A stretch of DNA of 64,000 bases from positions 3,465,501 to 3,529,500 of the forward strand of contig NZ_JQNB01000001.1 in the NCBI RefSeq assembly GCF_000745005.1, in the 5' to 3' direction. Positions 9,726-18,282 of the stretch are shown here, piece after piece. Below the pieces are notes generated by a model. The model worked only from the letters and a program-made list of their open reading frames with translations, made no database searches and was not told the origin of the DNA. The position numbers were made by a program, and so were the translations under genes. Source of the DNA: Luteibacter sp. 9135 (GTDB taxonomy: Bacteria > Pseudomonadota > Gammaproteobacteria > Xanthomonadales > Rhodanobacteraceae). The first letter of the stretch is position 1; each line of letters opens with the position of its first letter.

Positions 9726-12095
9726 ATGACCGCAACACCGTTACGCATTCGCAAGGCCGCGGTACTCGGCGCCGGCGTCATGGGCGCGCAGATTGCCGCG
9801 CACCTGACGAACGCCAACGTGGAAACCGTTCTATTCGACCTGCCCGCCAAGGACGGTCCCAAGAGCGGCATCGCGCTGAAGGCCATCGCCAACCTGGCCA
9901 AGCTGTCGCCCGCGCCCCTGGCCGAAAAATCGCTGGGCGCCGCGATCATCCCGGCCAACTACGAAGACGACCTGGCCCAGCTGGCCGACGTCGACCTGGT
10001 GATCGAGGCCATCGCCGAGCGCATGGACTGGAAACTCGACCTCTACCAGAAGATCGCGCCGCACGTGTCGAAGACCGCCGTGCTGGCCAGCAATACCTCG
10101 GGCCTGTCGATCAACGGCCTGGCCGAAGCGCTGCCGGAAGACATGCGTCACCGTTTCACCGGCGTGCATTTCTTCAATCCGCCTCGTTATATGCACCTGG
10201 TGGAGCTGATCCCGACCCGTCTCACCGACGGTGCCGTGCTGGAAGGCCTCGAAGCCTTCCTCACCACCACCCTCGGCAAGGGCGTGGTCTACGCCAAGGA
10301 CACACCGAACTTCATCGGCAACCGCATCGGCGTGTTCTCGATGCTCTCCACCATGCACCACACCGAGCAGTTCGGCCTGGGCTTCGACACCGTCGACGCG
10401 CTGACCGGCCCGGCCATCGGCCGCCCGAAGAGCGCCACCTTCCGCACCGCGGACGTGGTCGGCCTCGATACCCTGGCCCACGTGGTCAAGACCATGGGCG
10501 ACACCCTGCCGGACGACCCGTGGCACCGCTATTTCCAGCCGCCCGCCTGGCTGAAGGGCCTGATCGACAAGGGCGCGCTCGGCCAGAAGACCGGCGCGGG
10601 CTTCTACCGCAAGGCCGGCAAGGACATCGTGGTGCTCGACCTGCAGAAGCAGGACTACCGACCGTCCGAGCCGAAGGCCTCGGAAGAAGTCTCCGCCATC
10701 CTCGCCATCCGTGACCCGGCCGAGAAGTTCGCGAAGCTGCGCGCCTCGTCCGACCCGCAGGCACAGTTCCTGTGGGCCGTCTTCCGTGACCTGTTCCACT
10801 ACACAGCCTTTCACCTGGCCGACGTCGCCGAGACGGCCCGTGACGTCGATTTCGCCATCCGCTGGGGCTACGGCTGGAAGCTGGGGCCGTTCGAGCTTTG
10901 GCAGGCCGCTGGCTGGCAACAGGTCGCGGGCTGGATCGCCGAGGACATCGCCGCCGGCAAGACCATGAGCAGCGCGCCCCTGCCCGCCTGGGTCACTGAC
11001 GGTCGCACCGGTGTGCATGGGAAGGCCGGGTCCTATTCGGCCAGCGCCAACGCCGAGCAGCCGCGCTCCACGCACCCGGTCTATGCCCGCCAGGCGTTCC
11101 CCGACCCCATCCTGGGCGAAACCTTCGACAAGGGCACCACGGTCTGGGAGAACGAAGGCGTGCGCCTGTGGCATGCGGGCGACGACATCGGCGTGATCTC
11201 GTTCAAGACGAAGATGCACACGGTCAACGACCAGGTGCTCGACGGCATCCAGCACGCCATCGGCCTGGCCGAGCAGCAATTCCGCGGCGTGGTGCTGTGG
11301 CAGCCGTCCGAGCCGTTCTCGGCCGGTGCGGACCTCAAGGGCGCGCTGGGCCTGCTTCAGGCCGGCAAGCTGGCCCAGTTCGAGGCCATGGTGGCGAACT
11401 TCCAGGCCACCAGCATGCGCATCAAGTATTCGCTGGTGCCGGTGGTCGCCGCCGTGCGCGGGCTGGCCCTGGGTGGCGGCTGCGAGTTCCAGATGCACTC
11501 GGCGCGCACCGTGGCGGCGCTGGAGAGCTACATCGGCCTGGTCGAGGCCGGCGTCGGCCTGCTGCCGGCCGGTGGCGGCCTGAAGGAATTCGCCGTGCGT
11601 GCCGCACAGGCCAACCCGGAGGATCCGTTCGAGTTCCTCAAGAAGATCTTCGAGACGGTGGCGATGGCCAAGGTGTCGACCAGCGCGATCGAGGCAAAGG
11701 CCATGGGCCTGCTGCGCAAGGACGATATCGTGGTCTTCAACACGTATGAAGTGCTCCACGTGGCCAAGGCGCAGGCCCTGGCCATGGCGGAATCCGGCTA
11801 CCGCCCGCCGATGCCCGGTCGCGCCATCCCGGTGGGCGGCGACGTGGCCACGGCCACCTTCAAGGCGTCGCTGGCCAACCTGGCCGAAGGCTATTTCGCC
11901 TCGCCGCATGATATCGACATCGCCAGCCGCATTGCCGACGCCCTCGCCGGCGGCAAGATCGAGCGCGGCTCGCTGGTCGACGAAGCCTGGCTGCTGGCCC
12001 TGGAGCGTCGCCACTTCGTGGAACTGGCGCAGACCGAGAAGACCCAGGCCCGTATCGCGCACACGATGACGACGGGAAAGCCGCTGCGTAACTGA
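9726..12095 (+). CDS. 3-hydroxyacyl-CoA dehydrogenase / enoyl-CoA hydratase fusion (FadB/FadN type)
   Basis: 789 residues from ATG 9726, with GGAG nine bases upstream. Domain order is dehydrogenase first and hydratase second. The NAD-binding glycines are in VLGAGVMGAQIAAHL (about residues 12-26), the 3HCDH C-terminal domain spans roughly 190-480, and an enoyl-CoA hydratase/crotonase-like domain follows with the oxyanion region ALGGGCEFQMHS. This order differs from E. coli FadB (hydratase first) and matches FadN-like enzymes. It carries out the middle two steps of fatty-acid beta-oxidation and is paired with the thiolase 51 bases downstream. Confidence 0.92.
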   Translation: MTATPLRIRKAAVLGAGVMGAQIAAHLTNANVETVLFDLPAKDGPKSGIALKAIANLAKLSPAPLAEKSLGAAIIPANYEDDLAQLADVDLVIEAIAERMDWKLDLYQKIAPHVSKTAVLASNTSGLSINGLAEALPEDMRHRFTGVHFFNPPRYMHLVELIPTRLTDGAVLEGLEAFLTTTLGKGVVYAKDTPNFIGNRIGVFSMLSTMHHTEQFGLGFDTVDALTGPAIGRPKSATFRTADVVGLDTLAHVVKTMGDTLPDDPWHRYFQPPAWLKGLIDKGALGQKTGAGFYRKAGKDIVVLDLQKQDYRPSEPKASEEVSAILAIRDPAEKFAKLRASSDPQAQFLWAVFRDLFHYTAFHLADVAETARDVDFAIRWGYGWKLGPFELWQAAGWQQVAGWIAEDIAAGKTMSSAPLPAWVTDGRTGVHGKAGSYSASANAEQPRSTHPVYARQAFPDPILGETFDKGTTVWENEGVRLWHAGDDIGVISFKTKMHTVNDQVLDGIQHAIGLAEQQFRGVVLWQPSEPFSAGADLKGALGLLQAGKLAQFEAMVANFQATSMRIKYSLVPVVAAVRGLALGGGCEFQMHSARTVAALESYIGLVEAGVGLLPAGGGLKEFAVRAAQANPEDPFEFLKKIFETVAMAKVSTSAIEAKAMGLLRKDDIVVFNTYEVLHVAKAQALAMAESGYRPPMPGRAIPVGGDVATATFKASLANLAEGYFASPHDIDIASRIADALAGGKIERGSLVDEAWLLALERRHFVELAQTEKTQARIAHTMTTGKPLRN

Positions 12096-12146
12096 CGCGC
12101 CACGCGCTCTCACGCATTCGACTTTCCCCCTTAAAGGAACCACCCC

Positions 12147-13355
12147 ATGAGCAAGCAAGTGCAAGATGCCTACATCGTCGCCGCCACCCGCACCCCAGTG
12201 GGCAAGGCGCCGCGCGGCGTGTTCCGCAACACCCGTCCCGACGACCTGCTGGCGCACGTCATCCGCGCCGTGATCGAACAGGCGCCCGGCATCGATCCGA
12301 TGCTGATCGCCGATGCCGTCATCGGCTGCGCCATGCCGGAAGCCGAGCAAGGCATGAACGTGGCCCGCATCGGTGTGCTGCTGGCCGGCCTGCCGGAACA
12401 GGTGCCGGGCGTCACGATCAACCGTTTCTGTTCGTCGGGCGTGCAGGCCATCGCGATGGCTGCCGACCGCATTCGCCTGGGTGAGGCCGACCTCATGCTG
12501 GCCGGCGGCACCGAGTCGATGAGCATGGTGCCGATGATGGGCAACAAGATCGCCATGAACCCGGCCATCTTCGAGAACGACGAGAACCGCGCCATCGCCT
12601 TCGGCATGGGCATCACCGCGGAAAAGGTGGCCGAGCGCTGGAAGGTCAGCCGCGAGGACCAGGATCGCTTCGCCCTGCAGTCGCACGAGCGCGCGTTCGC
12701 GGCCATCGCCGCCGGTGAGTTCAAGGACGAGATCACGCCGTTCCAGCTCGACGACCGCTACCCGGACCTCGCCAACCACAGCGTGCGCGAGGACCGCCGC
12801 GTCATCGATACCGACGAAGGCCCGCGCAAGGACACCACGCTCGAGGTGCTGGGCAAGCTTCGTCCGGTGTTCCGCAATGGCCAGTTCGGCGGGTCGGTCA
12901 CGGCCGGCAACTCCTCGCAGATGTCCGACGGTGCCGGCGCCCTGCTGATCGCCAGCGAGAAGGCGATCAAGGACTACGGCCTGACCCCGCTGGCCCGCTT
13001 CGTCGGCTTCTCGGTGGCCGGCGTGGCGCCGGATGTCATGGGTATCGGTCCGAAGGAAGCCATTCCCAAGGCGCTGAAGCAGACCGGCATCACCCAGGAC
13101 CAGCTCGACTGGATCGAGCTGAACGAGGCGTTCGCGGCACAAGCCCTCGCCGTCATTCGCGACCTCGGCCTCGACCCGTCCAAGGTGAACCCGCTGGGCG
13201 GCGCCATCGCCCTCGGCCACCCGCTCGGCGCCACCGGCGCCATCCGCGCCGCCACGCTGATCCACGGCCTGCGTCGCCGCAAGCAGAAGTACGGCATGGT
13301 CACCATGTGCATCGGTACCGGCATGGGCGCCGCCGGCATCTTCGAGGCGCTGTAA
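12147..13355 (+). CDS. Acetyl-CoA C-acyltransferase (3-ketoacyl-CoA thiolase, FadA type)
   Basis: 402 residues, usual for thiolases. The acyl-enzyme cysteine is C95 in NRFCSSGVQA. The C-terminal catalytic histidine is in GHPLGATGA, and the second cysteine is in MCIGTGMGAAG. It cleaves 3-ketoacyl-CoA with CoA to release acetyl-CoA, the last step of beta-oxidation. The ribosome site AAAGGAA lies about nine bases before ATG. It forms one transcription unit with the preceding fusion gene and ends at a strong hairpin. Confidence 0.95.
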   Translation: MSKQVQDAYIVAATRTPVGKAPRGVFRNTRPDDLLAHVIRAVIEQAPGIDPMLIADAVIGCAMPEAEQGMNVARIGVLLAGLPEQVPGVTINRFCSSGVQAIAMAADRIRLGEADLMLAGGTESMSMVPMMGNKIAMNPAIFENDENRAIAFGMGITAEKVAERWKVSREDQDRFALQSHERAFAAIAAGEFKDEITPFQLDDRYPDLANHSVREDRRVIDTDEGPRKDTTLEVLGKLRPVFRNGQFGGSVTAGNSSQMSDGAGALLIASEKAIKDYGLTPLARFVGFSVAGVAPDVMGIGPKEAIPKALKQTGITQDQLDWIELNEAFAAQALAVIRDLGLDPSKVNPLGGAIALGHPLGATGAIRAATLIHGLRRRKQKYGMVTMCIGTGMGAAGIFEAL

Positions 13356-13367
13356 TACCTCGTGACA

Positions 13368-13399
13368 TCGCCGGCCCGGCCACCAAGCCGGGCCGGCGA
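13368..13399 (+). terminator. Perfect 13-bp hairpin after the fad genes
   Basis: TCGCCGGCCCGGC, loop CACCAA, GCCGGGCCGGCGA. The stem is perfect, begins 13 bases after the thiolase stop and has no U-tract. It could stabilise the mRNA 3' end or act as an atypical terminator. Confidence 0.5.
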
Positions 13400-13453
13400 C
13401 ATCGGGCCGTTAACGCCCGGCCACCGACAACCGGCGGGCGGTAGGCGGCAGGG

Positions 13454-13579
13454 GTAGGAGCGCACGATGTGCGCGATCCGTCACCCTCACCCATGGCGAA
13501 AGAAGCCACGCGCGACAACCGTGCAGGCGTTTCCGGACGCGCACCGGAACCCGGATTCGCGCACACCGTGCGCTCCTAC
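13454..13579. repeat. REP pair, inverted
   Basis: One 23-base unit at 13454-13476 begins GTAGGAGCGCAC and ends GTGCGCGA. A second unit at 13557-13579 is in reverse orientation (ends GCGCTCCTAC). Each unit has an internal GCGCAC/GTGCGC stem and a conserved GTAGGAG head, as in RAYT-type REP elements. The 80 bases between show no gene. Confidence 0.75.
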
Positions 13580-13623
13580 GACGGCCGTGTACCTTGTCAC
13601 GTGCCATTACGCCCTTCGTGCCG

Positions 13624-13959
13624 TTACGCCATCCGCGTGCCGTTCGGCACTGGCCGCTCCGTGGTCGTGATGACCACGCCCTCGTCTGTGTGGAAGCCGG
13701 TCAGAAGGAACTGTGAACGGAACGGGCCGATCTGCTTCTCCGGGAAATTGATGACCGCCACGATCTGCCTGCCGACCAGGTCTTCCGGCCGATAGATCGC
13801 CGCGACCTGCGCGCTGGTCTTGCGCTCGCCGTGCGGGCCGAAGTCCGCCCATATCTTGTAGGCGGGCCGTCTCGCCTCGGGAAACACCTCGGCGCGCACG
13901 ACGGTACCCGCCACGATCATCACCTTCTCGAAATCGGCCCAGCTGATCTCGTCGTCCAT
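13624..13959 (-). CDS. CsaA-like tRNA-binding-domain protein
   Basis: 111 residues from ATG 13959, the usual size of CsaA. The open frame upstream runs through REP sequence and is not coding. The protein is one tRNA-binding (EMAP II-like) OB-fold, with DFEKVMIVAGTVVRAEVFPEARRPAYKIWADFG and later VGRQIVAVINFPEKQIGPF. CsaA proteins have been described as export-related chaperones, and the fold also occurs in tRNA-binding subunits. An in-frame ATG six codons upstream (13977) has its own copy of the ribosome site because of a local duplication. Confidence 0.85.
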   Translation of the reverse strand: MDDEISWADFEKVMIVAGTVVRAEVFPEARRPAYKIWADFGPHGERKTSAQVAAIYRPEDLVGRQIVAVINFPEKQIGPFRSQFLLTGFHTDEGVVITTTERPVPNGTRMA

Positions 13960-13987
13960 CCTCGTCTCCTCATCCATCCTCGTCTCC
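13955..13987 (-). promoter_or_regulatory. Duplicated ribosome-binding site and start codon of the CsaA-like gene
   Basis: A 15-base unit (minus strand GGAGACGAGGATGGA) occurs twice with an 18-base period, at 13955-13969 and 13973-13987. Each copy has GGAG or GAGG and an in-frame ATG, giving alternative starts at 13959 and 13977. Confidence 0.7.
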
Positions 13988-14004
13988 CGTGGCGCCACGT
14001 CTGC

Positions 14005-14208
14005 GCAGGAGCGCACGCCGTGCGCGATAATCATGCGGCAACCCGCATATTGTAGGAGCGCACGCTGTGCGCGATGATCGTGCGGCGCCCCACATATTGT
14101 AGGAGCGCACGCTGTGCGCGATCCCGCGACGACCTTCAAGGACCTTCAAGGACCTTCAAAGGCCTGCAAGGCCGGGCAAAAAGCATCGCGCACATCGTGC
14201 GCTCCTAC
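14005..14208. repeat. REP cluster: 47-base tandem array plus an inverted unit
   Basis: Direct REP units lie at 14005-14027, 14052-14074 and 14099-14121, exactly 47 bases apart, with related spacer sequence ending CATATT. A fourth, inverted unit lies at 14186-14208. All share the (G)(T/C)AGGAGCGCAC head and GTGCGCGA tail. The array fills the gap between the divergent CsaA-like and 3-hydroxyanthranilate dioxygenase genes. Confidence 0.75.
14131..14170 (+). repeat. 10-base tandem repeat GACCTTCAAG
   Basis: Three units (14131, 14141 and 14151; the last ends AAA) are followed by two decayed ones (GGCCTGCAAG, GCCGGGCAAA). Each unit carries the small palindrome CCTT-C-AAGG at a spacing of one helical turn. 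The repeat lies between REP units, 58 bases before the start at 14228. Confidence 0.6.
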
Positions 14209-14227
14209 GCACCGGATGACGACGACC

Positions 14228-14752
14228 ATGAGCCTGCTGCCGCCGATCGACCTGCAACGCTGGATCACGGAAAACCGCGCCCTGCTCAAGCCGCCCGTCG
14301 GCAACAAGTGCATCGTCGACGGCGACTTTATCATCATGATCGTCGGCGGCCCCAACGCCCGCACCGACTATCACTACGACGAAGGCCCGGAGTTCTTCTA
14401 CCAGCTGGAAGGCGAGATGGTGCTCAGGGTGCAGGACGATGGCCAGGCACGCGACATCCCCATCCGCGCCGGCGAGATCTTCTATCTTCCGCCGCGTACG
14501 CCGCATTCGCCGCAACGCATGCCGGATTCGGTCGGCCTGGTGGTGGAGCGGCGGCGCCTCGCGGGCGAACGCGACGGCCTGATGTGGTTCTGCGAGCGGT
14601 GCAACCACAAACTGTTCGAGACCTATTTCGCCCTCGACAGCATCGAGAAGGATTTTCCGCCCGTGTTCGATACCTTCTACCGCTCGATCGACGCGCGCAC
14701 CTGCAAGCGATGCGGCACGCTGCATCCTGCGCCTGACAGGTACAAGGACTGA
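14228..14752 (+). CDS. nbaC: 3-hydroxyanthranilate 3,4-dioxygenase
   Basis: 174 residues from ATG 14228. An ATG four codons earlier is possible, but [16 protein letters not shown] matches the family start. It is a cupin with metal ligands in [16 protein letters not shown] and [10 protein letters not shown]. Two C-terminal CxxC pairs (CERC, CKRC) form the rubredoxin-like iron site of bacterial HAAO. It opens the ring of 3-hydroxyanthranilate on the route from tryptophan to quinolinate and NAD. No other kynurenine gene is in the window. Confidence 0.93.
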   Translation: MSLLPPIDLQRWITENRALLKPPVGNKCIVDGDFIIMIVGGPNARTDYHYDEGPEFFYQLEGEMVLRVQDDGQARDIPIRAGEIFYLPPRTPHSPQRMPDSVGLVVERRRLAGERDGLMWFCERCNHKLFETYFALDSIEKDFPPVFDTFYRSIDARTCKRCGTLHPAPDRYKD

Positions 14753-14808
14753 TCGATCCCGCGGTGCGGATCGTCCGTGTCCGCGGCAAGTCCGGTGACG
14801 CTGGCCGA

Positions 14809-15372
14809 TCAGGCCGTGGCAGGCAGATGCCCGGCGGTCAACCACTTGTCCGCCATGCGCCGCAGCGACGGTTCGACGCTCTCGTCGTGCGCCAGATCCG
14901 CAATAGGCACCCACGCAAGCGACAACGACTCCGCATTGGCGGCAAATGCCTCGTCGGCTCCCGCCACCACGACGTAACGCACGTCGTAATGCCAGTGTTC
15001 CGGCTCGTGGCCCCGCGCGGGAATCCGATGGGCATCCACGTCGAATATCTCCCGCCGTACCGCGAGCCCCCGCAGGCCGGTTTCCTCTTCCGCCTCGCGT
15101 AGCGCTACCGCCGCCAGGTCCGGATCGCCATCGGCGTGGCCGCCCGGCTGCAGCCACCGGCCGAGCTTGGCGTGCAGCATCAGCAACACACGCGTGCCGT
15201 CGCGGCTGACCAGCCAGGCCGAACCGGTGAAATGACCTTCAAGGCTTTCGCGCTCGAACGGCCGTTCACCACGTTCCAGCCAGGCGACGCAGCGGTCGGC
15301 ATCGGGCTCGTCCGGCCGACGTTCACCGTATCGGCGCAGAGCGGACATCAAGGCAAGGCGATCAGTAGACAT
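14809..15372 (-). CDS. Nudix hydrolase
   Basis: 187 residues. The Nudix box is GGHADGDPDLAAVALREAEEETGL at about residues 78-100 in substance, with the REAEEETGL core intact. Proline replaces the first conserved glutamate (Gx5E), while the catalytic EE pair is kept. Upstream lies an alpha-helical extension (MSTDRLALMSALRRYGERRP). The substrate is not predictable. It is convergent with the dioxygenase gene. Confidence 0.85.
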   Translation of the reverse strand: MSTDRLALMSALRRYGERRPDEPDADRCVAWLERGERPFERESLEGHFTGSAWLVSRDGTRVLLMLHAKLGRWLQPGGHADGDPDLAAVALREAEEETGLRGLAVRREIFDVDAHRIPARGHEPEHWHYDVRYVVVAGADEAFAANAESLSLAWVPIADLAHDESVEPSLRRMADKWLTAGHLPATA

Positions 15373-15513
15373 GGGCAGGCTTGGCGGCGATCAGGCTGCT
15401 CATTGTCGCACGTCATTTTCAGACTAATCCGATGTTATCGGGCGGGCGGAGCCGCCTAGGATGCATCTCAAGCGCATGACGCGCCTGGCAGATATCCACC
15501 CGCAAGGAATCGC

Positions 15514-16485
15514 ATGAACGCTCACCTCCACGCCGCCACCGCCCTCTCGTTAGCTCTTGCAGCACCGCTCGCCCTCGCGGCGCCATCCGACACGCCGCAC
15601 GCATCGCCCGACTTCACCGGCCCGCTGGTAACGCCCGCTGTCAACACGATGCCGGCCGGCATGCTAAACGTCGAGCCCTACCTCATCCATACCAACACCC
15701 GCGGCAGCTACGACAACGACGGGCACCGCCGCGAACAGCATGCGATGTACCGTCAATGGCAGGTCGCCGTACCGGTCACCTACGGACTGACCGACAGCAG
15801 CGCCGTGCAAGTCACCCTCAACGCCTCGCGCACCTCGGGCGCGGGTCGTCATACCGACGGCCTGCGCATGGGCGACACCGTGGTGCGAGTGCAGCAGCGC
15901 CTGCGGGGACCGGCCGCGGATGGTACCGGACTGATCCTGGCCCTGGCGCTCGCCCAGCGCCTGCCCACCGGCAGTTTCCAGCGACTCGACAACAACCCGC
16001 TGAACGCCACCGGCAACGGCGCGGCCCGCACCACGGTCAGCCTCGGCGCCCAGCAACTCCGCTGGCTGGCCAACGATCATGCGGTGCGCTGGCGCGGTCA
16101 GCTGGCGTGGAGCCCTTCGCCAGGTCACGTACGCGTGCGCGACAGCAGCGTCTATGCCACCGACAGCGGCTTCCGCGGGTTTGCGCGACCGGGCCAGGCC
16201 TGGAATGCCACCCTCGCGGCGGAATACGTGCTCGACCGGCGCTGGGTGCTGGTCGGCGAAGCCATCTGGAACCGCGCCGGCGCCGTCGCCGTGGCGGGAC
16301 ATGACGAACACGGGCGCAACGTCCGCCAACGCGTGCCCGCAGGCCACGACATCAGCCTGGCACCGGCCGTGGAGTACCACCTCAGCCCGACCATGGGCCT
16401 GATCGCCGGCGTGCAGTTCACGGTGGCCGGGCGCAACGCGGGCGACTACGTGGCCCCGCAGGCCGCACTCAACATGGTTTTCTGA
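15514..16485 (+). CDS. Outer-membrane beta-barrel protein, phenol MetA-pathway/transporter-like
   Basis: 323 residues with a signal peptide ending near ALAAPLALAAP. Alternating hydrophobic strands and a C-terminal phenylalanine (ALNMVF) fit an outer-membrane barrel. The overall look (NVEPYLIHTNTRGSYDNDG, YGLTDSSAVQVTLNAS, LAQRLPTGSFQRLDNNP) resembles the MetA-pathway-of-phenol-degradation/putative transporter family, whose members are not well characterised. CAAGGAA precedes the ATG. No neighbouring catabolic genes indicate a substrate. Confidence 0.7.
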   Translation: MNAHLHAATALSLALAAPLALAAPSDTPHASPDFTGPLVTPAVNTMPAGMLNVEPYLIHTNTRGSYDNDGHRREQHAMYRQWQVAVPVTYGLTDSSAVQVTLNASRTSGAGRHTDGLRMGDTVVRVQQRLRGPAADGTGLILALALAQRLPTGSFQRLDNNPLNATGNGAARTTVSLGAQQLRWLANDHAVRWRGQLAWSPSPGHVRVRDSSVYATDSGFRGFARPGQAWNATLAAEYVLDRRWVLVGEAIWNRAGAVAVAGHDEHGRNVRQRVPAGHDISLAPAVEYHLSPTMGLIAGVQFTVAGRNAGDYVAPQAALNMVF

Positions 16486-16702
16486 AAGAGCCACATCGCG
16501 TCATGCACAACCGCCGTAAGTCATGGTCGACATCCGCACCGGTACGTGCAGCGCCTTGGCGCGCATCGCATCGCAGCTTGTACGCCCGAGGCCCGCTGGG
16601 CTATGGTGCCGTGCCAGCGCTTCCGGGCAGCGGCGTGTCCACCGTGACTCACGCGGCGGTCCCAAATAATAAAAGGCTACATTCCGGCAGTAGGGGAGAC
16701 AC

Positions 16703-18193
16703 ATGTTGAAACACCTGTTCGCGACGCATCCGATCGAGGCCGCGCCGCACGTAGACGCCGGTGAGCACATCGACACCAGCGCCCACGGTAACGGCGAGCT
16801 CCGTCGGGTACTCACCGCCAAGCACCTCATTCTTCTCGGTGTCGGCGCCGTCATCGGTGCAGGTATCTTCGTGATCACCGGGCAGGCCGCCGCCCTGCAT
16901 GCCGGTCCCGCGCTGGTCATCAGCTTCCTGATTGCCGGCTTCGCCTGCGCCCTGGCCGGCCTGTGCTACGCCGAGTTCGCGGCCATGCTGCCCGTGTCCG
17001 GCAGCGCCTATTCGTATTCCTACGCCACGCTGGGCGAATACGTCGCCTGGTTCGTCGGCTGGAACCTGGTTCTGGAGTACCTGTTCGCCGCCGCCACCGT
17101 TGCCGCGGGCTGGTCGGGCTACTTCAACGAGCTGCTCGGCATGATCGGGCACATGACCAACAGCAACCTCGCCCTGCCCGCCGCGCTGGCTTCGGCTCCG
17201 TTCCAGTTCGTCGACGGCCACATCCAGGCCACCGGCACGCTGATCAACCTGCCGGCGGTCTGCATCATCGCCGCGCTGTCGGGCCTGTGCTACGTCGGCA
17301 TCACACAGTCGGCCTTCGTCAACTCGATCATCGTGGCGATCAAGGTCACCGTGATCCTGCTGTTCCTGGCGTTCGCCGTGCAGGTGATCAACCCCGCCAA
17401 CTGGCACCCGTTCATTCCCGCCTCCGAGGGCCCGGGCACGTACGGCTGGGGCGGCATCTTCCGCGCCGCCACCATCGTGTTCTTCTCGTACGTGGGCTTC
17501 GACGCGGTATCGACCGCCGCCGGCGAAGCGAAGAACCCGCAGCGCGACATGCCCATCGGCATCCTGGGTTCGCTGGCCCTGTGCACCGTGCTCTACATCG
17601 CCGTGGCGCTGGTCCTCACCGGCATCGCCCCGTTCCGCATGCTGAACACGCCGGAGCCGGTGGCCACCGCGCTCAGCCTCTACCCGCAGCTGTCGTGGCT
17701 GAAGGCACTGGTGATCCTCGGCGCGATCACCGGCCTGTCGTCGGTCATCCTGGTGATGCTGATGGGCCTGCCGCGCATCTTCTTCTCGATGGCGAAGGAC
17801 GGCCTGCTGCCGCCCACCATGGCCAAGGTGCACCCGAAGTTCCGCACACCCTATGTCGGCACCGTGATCGTCGGTGTCGCCGCGGCGGCCATGGCCGGCC
17901 TGTTCCCGGTCAGCGTGCTGGGCGAGCTGGTCTCCATGGGCACGCTGCTGGCGTTCGCCACCGTGTGCATCGGCGTGCTGATCCTGCGCTACACCCGCCC
18001 CGAACTGAAGCGCAGCTTCCGCGTGCCGTTCGTGTGGCCGATCTGCATTATCGGCGCCCTGGCCTGCGTCTACCTGTTCTGGCAGGCGTTCGAGGAACAC
18101 TGGCGCCTGATGTGCGGCTGGATCGTCATCGGCCAGGTCATCTACTTCGGCTACGGCTACGCGCACAGCAAGCTGCGCAAGTCGCTGGCCTGA
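16703..18193 (+). CDS. APC-superfamily amino acid permease, first of a tandem pair
   Basis: 496 residues with about 12 to 14 membrane segments. The TM1 consensus GVGAVIGAGIFVITGQAA and CYAEFAAMLPVSGSAYSYSYATLGE are typical of the cationic amino acid transporter (CAT) branch. A hydrophilic N-terminus of about 40 residues precedes TM1. GGGGAGAC lies before the ATG. It is about 60% similar by eye to the next gene, and a strong terminator separates the two, so they can be expressed separately. The substrate is unknown. Confidence 0.92.
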   Translation: MLKHLFATHPIEAAPHVDAGEHIDTSAHGNGELRRVLTAKHLILLGVGAVIGAGIFVITGQAAALHAGPALVISFLIAGFACALAGLCYAEFAAMLPVSGSAYSYSYATLGEYVAWFVGWNLVLEYLFAAATVAAGWSGYFNELLGMIGHMTNSNLALPAALASAPFQFVDGHIQATGTLINLPAVCIIAALSGLCYVGITQSAFVNSIIVAIKVTVILLFLAFAVQVINPANWHPFIPASEGPGTYGWGGIFRAATIVFFSYVGFDAVSTAAGEAKNPQRDMPIGILGSLALCTVLYIAVALVLTGIAPFRMLNTPEPVATALSLYPQLSWLKALVILGAITGLSSVILVMLMGLPRIFFSMAKDGLLPPTMAKVHPKFRTPYVGTVIVGVAAAAMAGLFPVSVLGELVSMGTLLAFATVCIGVLILRYTRPELKRSFRVPFVWPICIIGALACVYLFWQAFEEHWRLMCGWIVIGQVIYFGYGYAHSKLRKSLA

Positions 18194-18204
18194 TCCTCGC
18201 GCGA

Positions 18205-18242
18205 ACGTAAAAGGCCGGCGGGCTCCCGCCGGCCTTTTACGT
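18205..18242 (+). terminator. Perfect 18-bp bidirectional-looking terminator
   Basis: ACGTAAAAGGCCGGCGGG, CT, then CCCGCCGGCCTTTTACGT. The stem includes an A-tract before and a TTTT run after the GC core. It starts 12 bases after the stop of the first permease. Confidence 0.85.
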
Positions 18243-18282
18243 TTACGGCTATCCTCTCCACGTCACTTCCTCCGGGCCGCCC

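Noticed and set aside
9831..13265. A 1,144-codon open frame on the minus strand across the fad genes
   Set aside because: It is antisense to clear enzyme genes; high GC opens frames, and the product has no recognisable domain.
13440..14210. A CRISPR array
   Set aside because: The repeats are palindromic REP units with irregular orientation and no spacer set or cas genes.
14753..14808. A terminator between the dioxygenase and Nudix genes
   Set aside because: No stem longer than five bases with a T-run was found.
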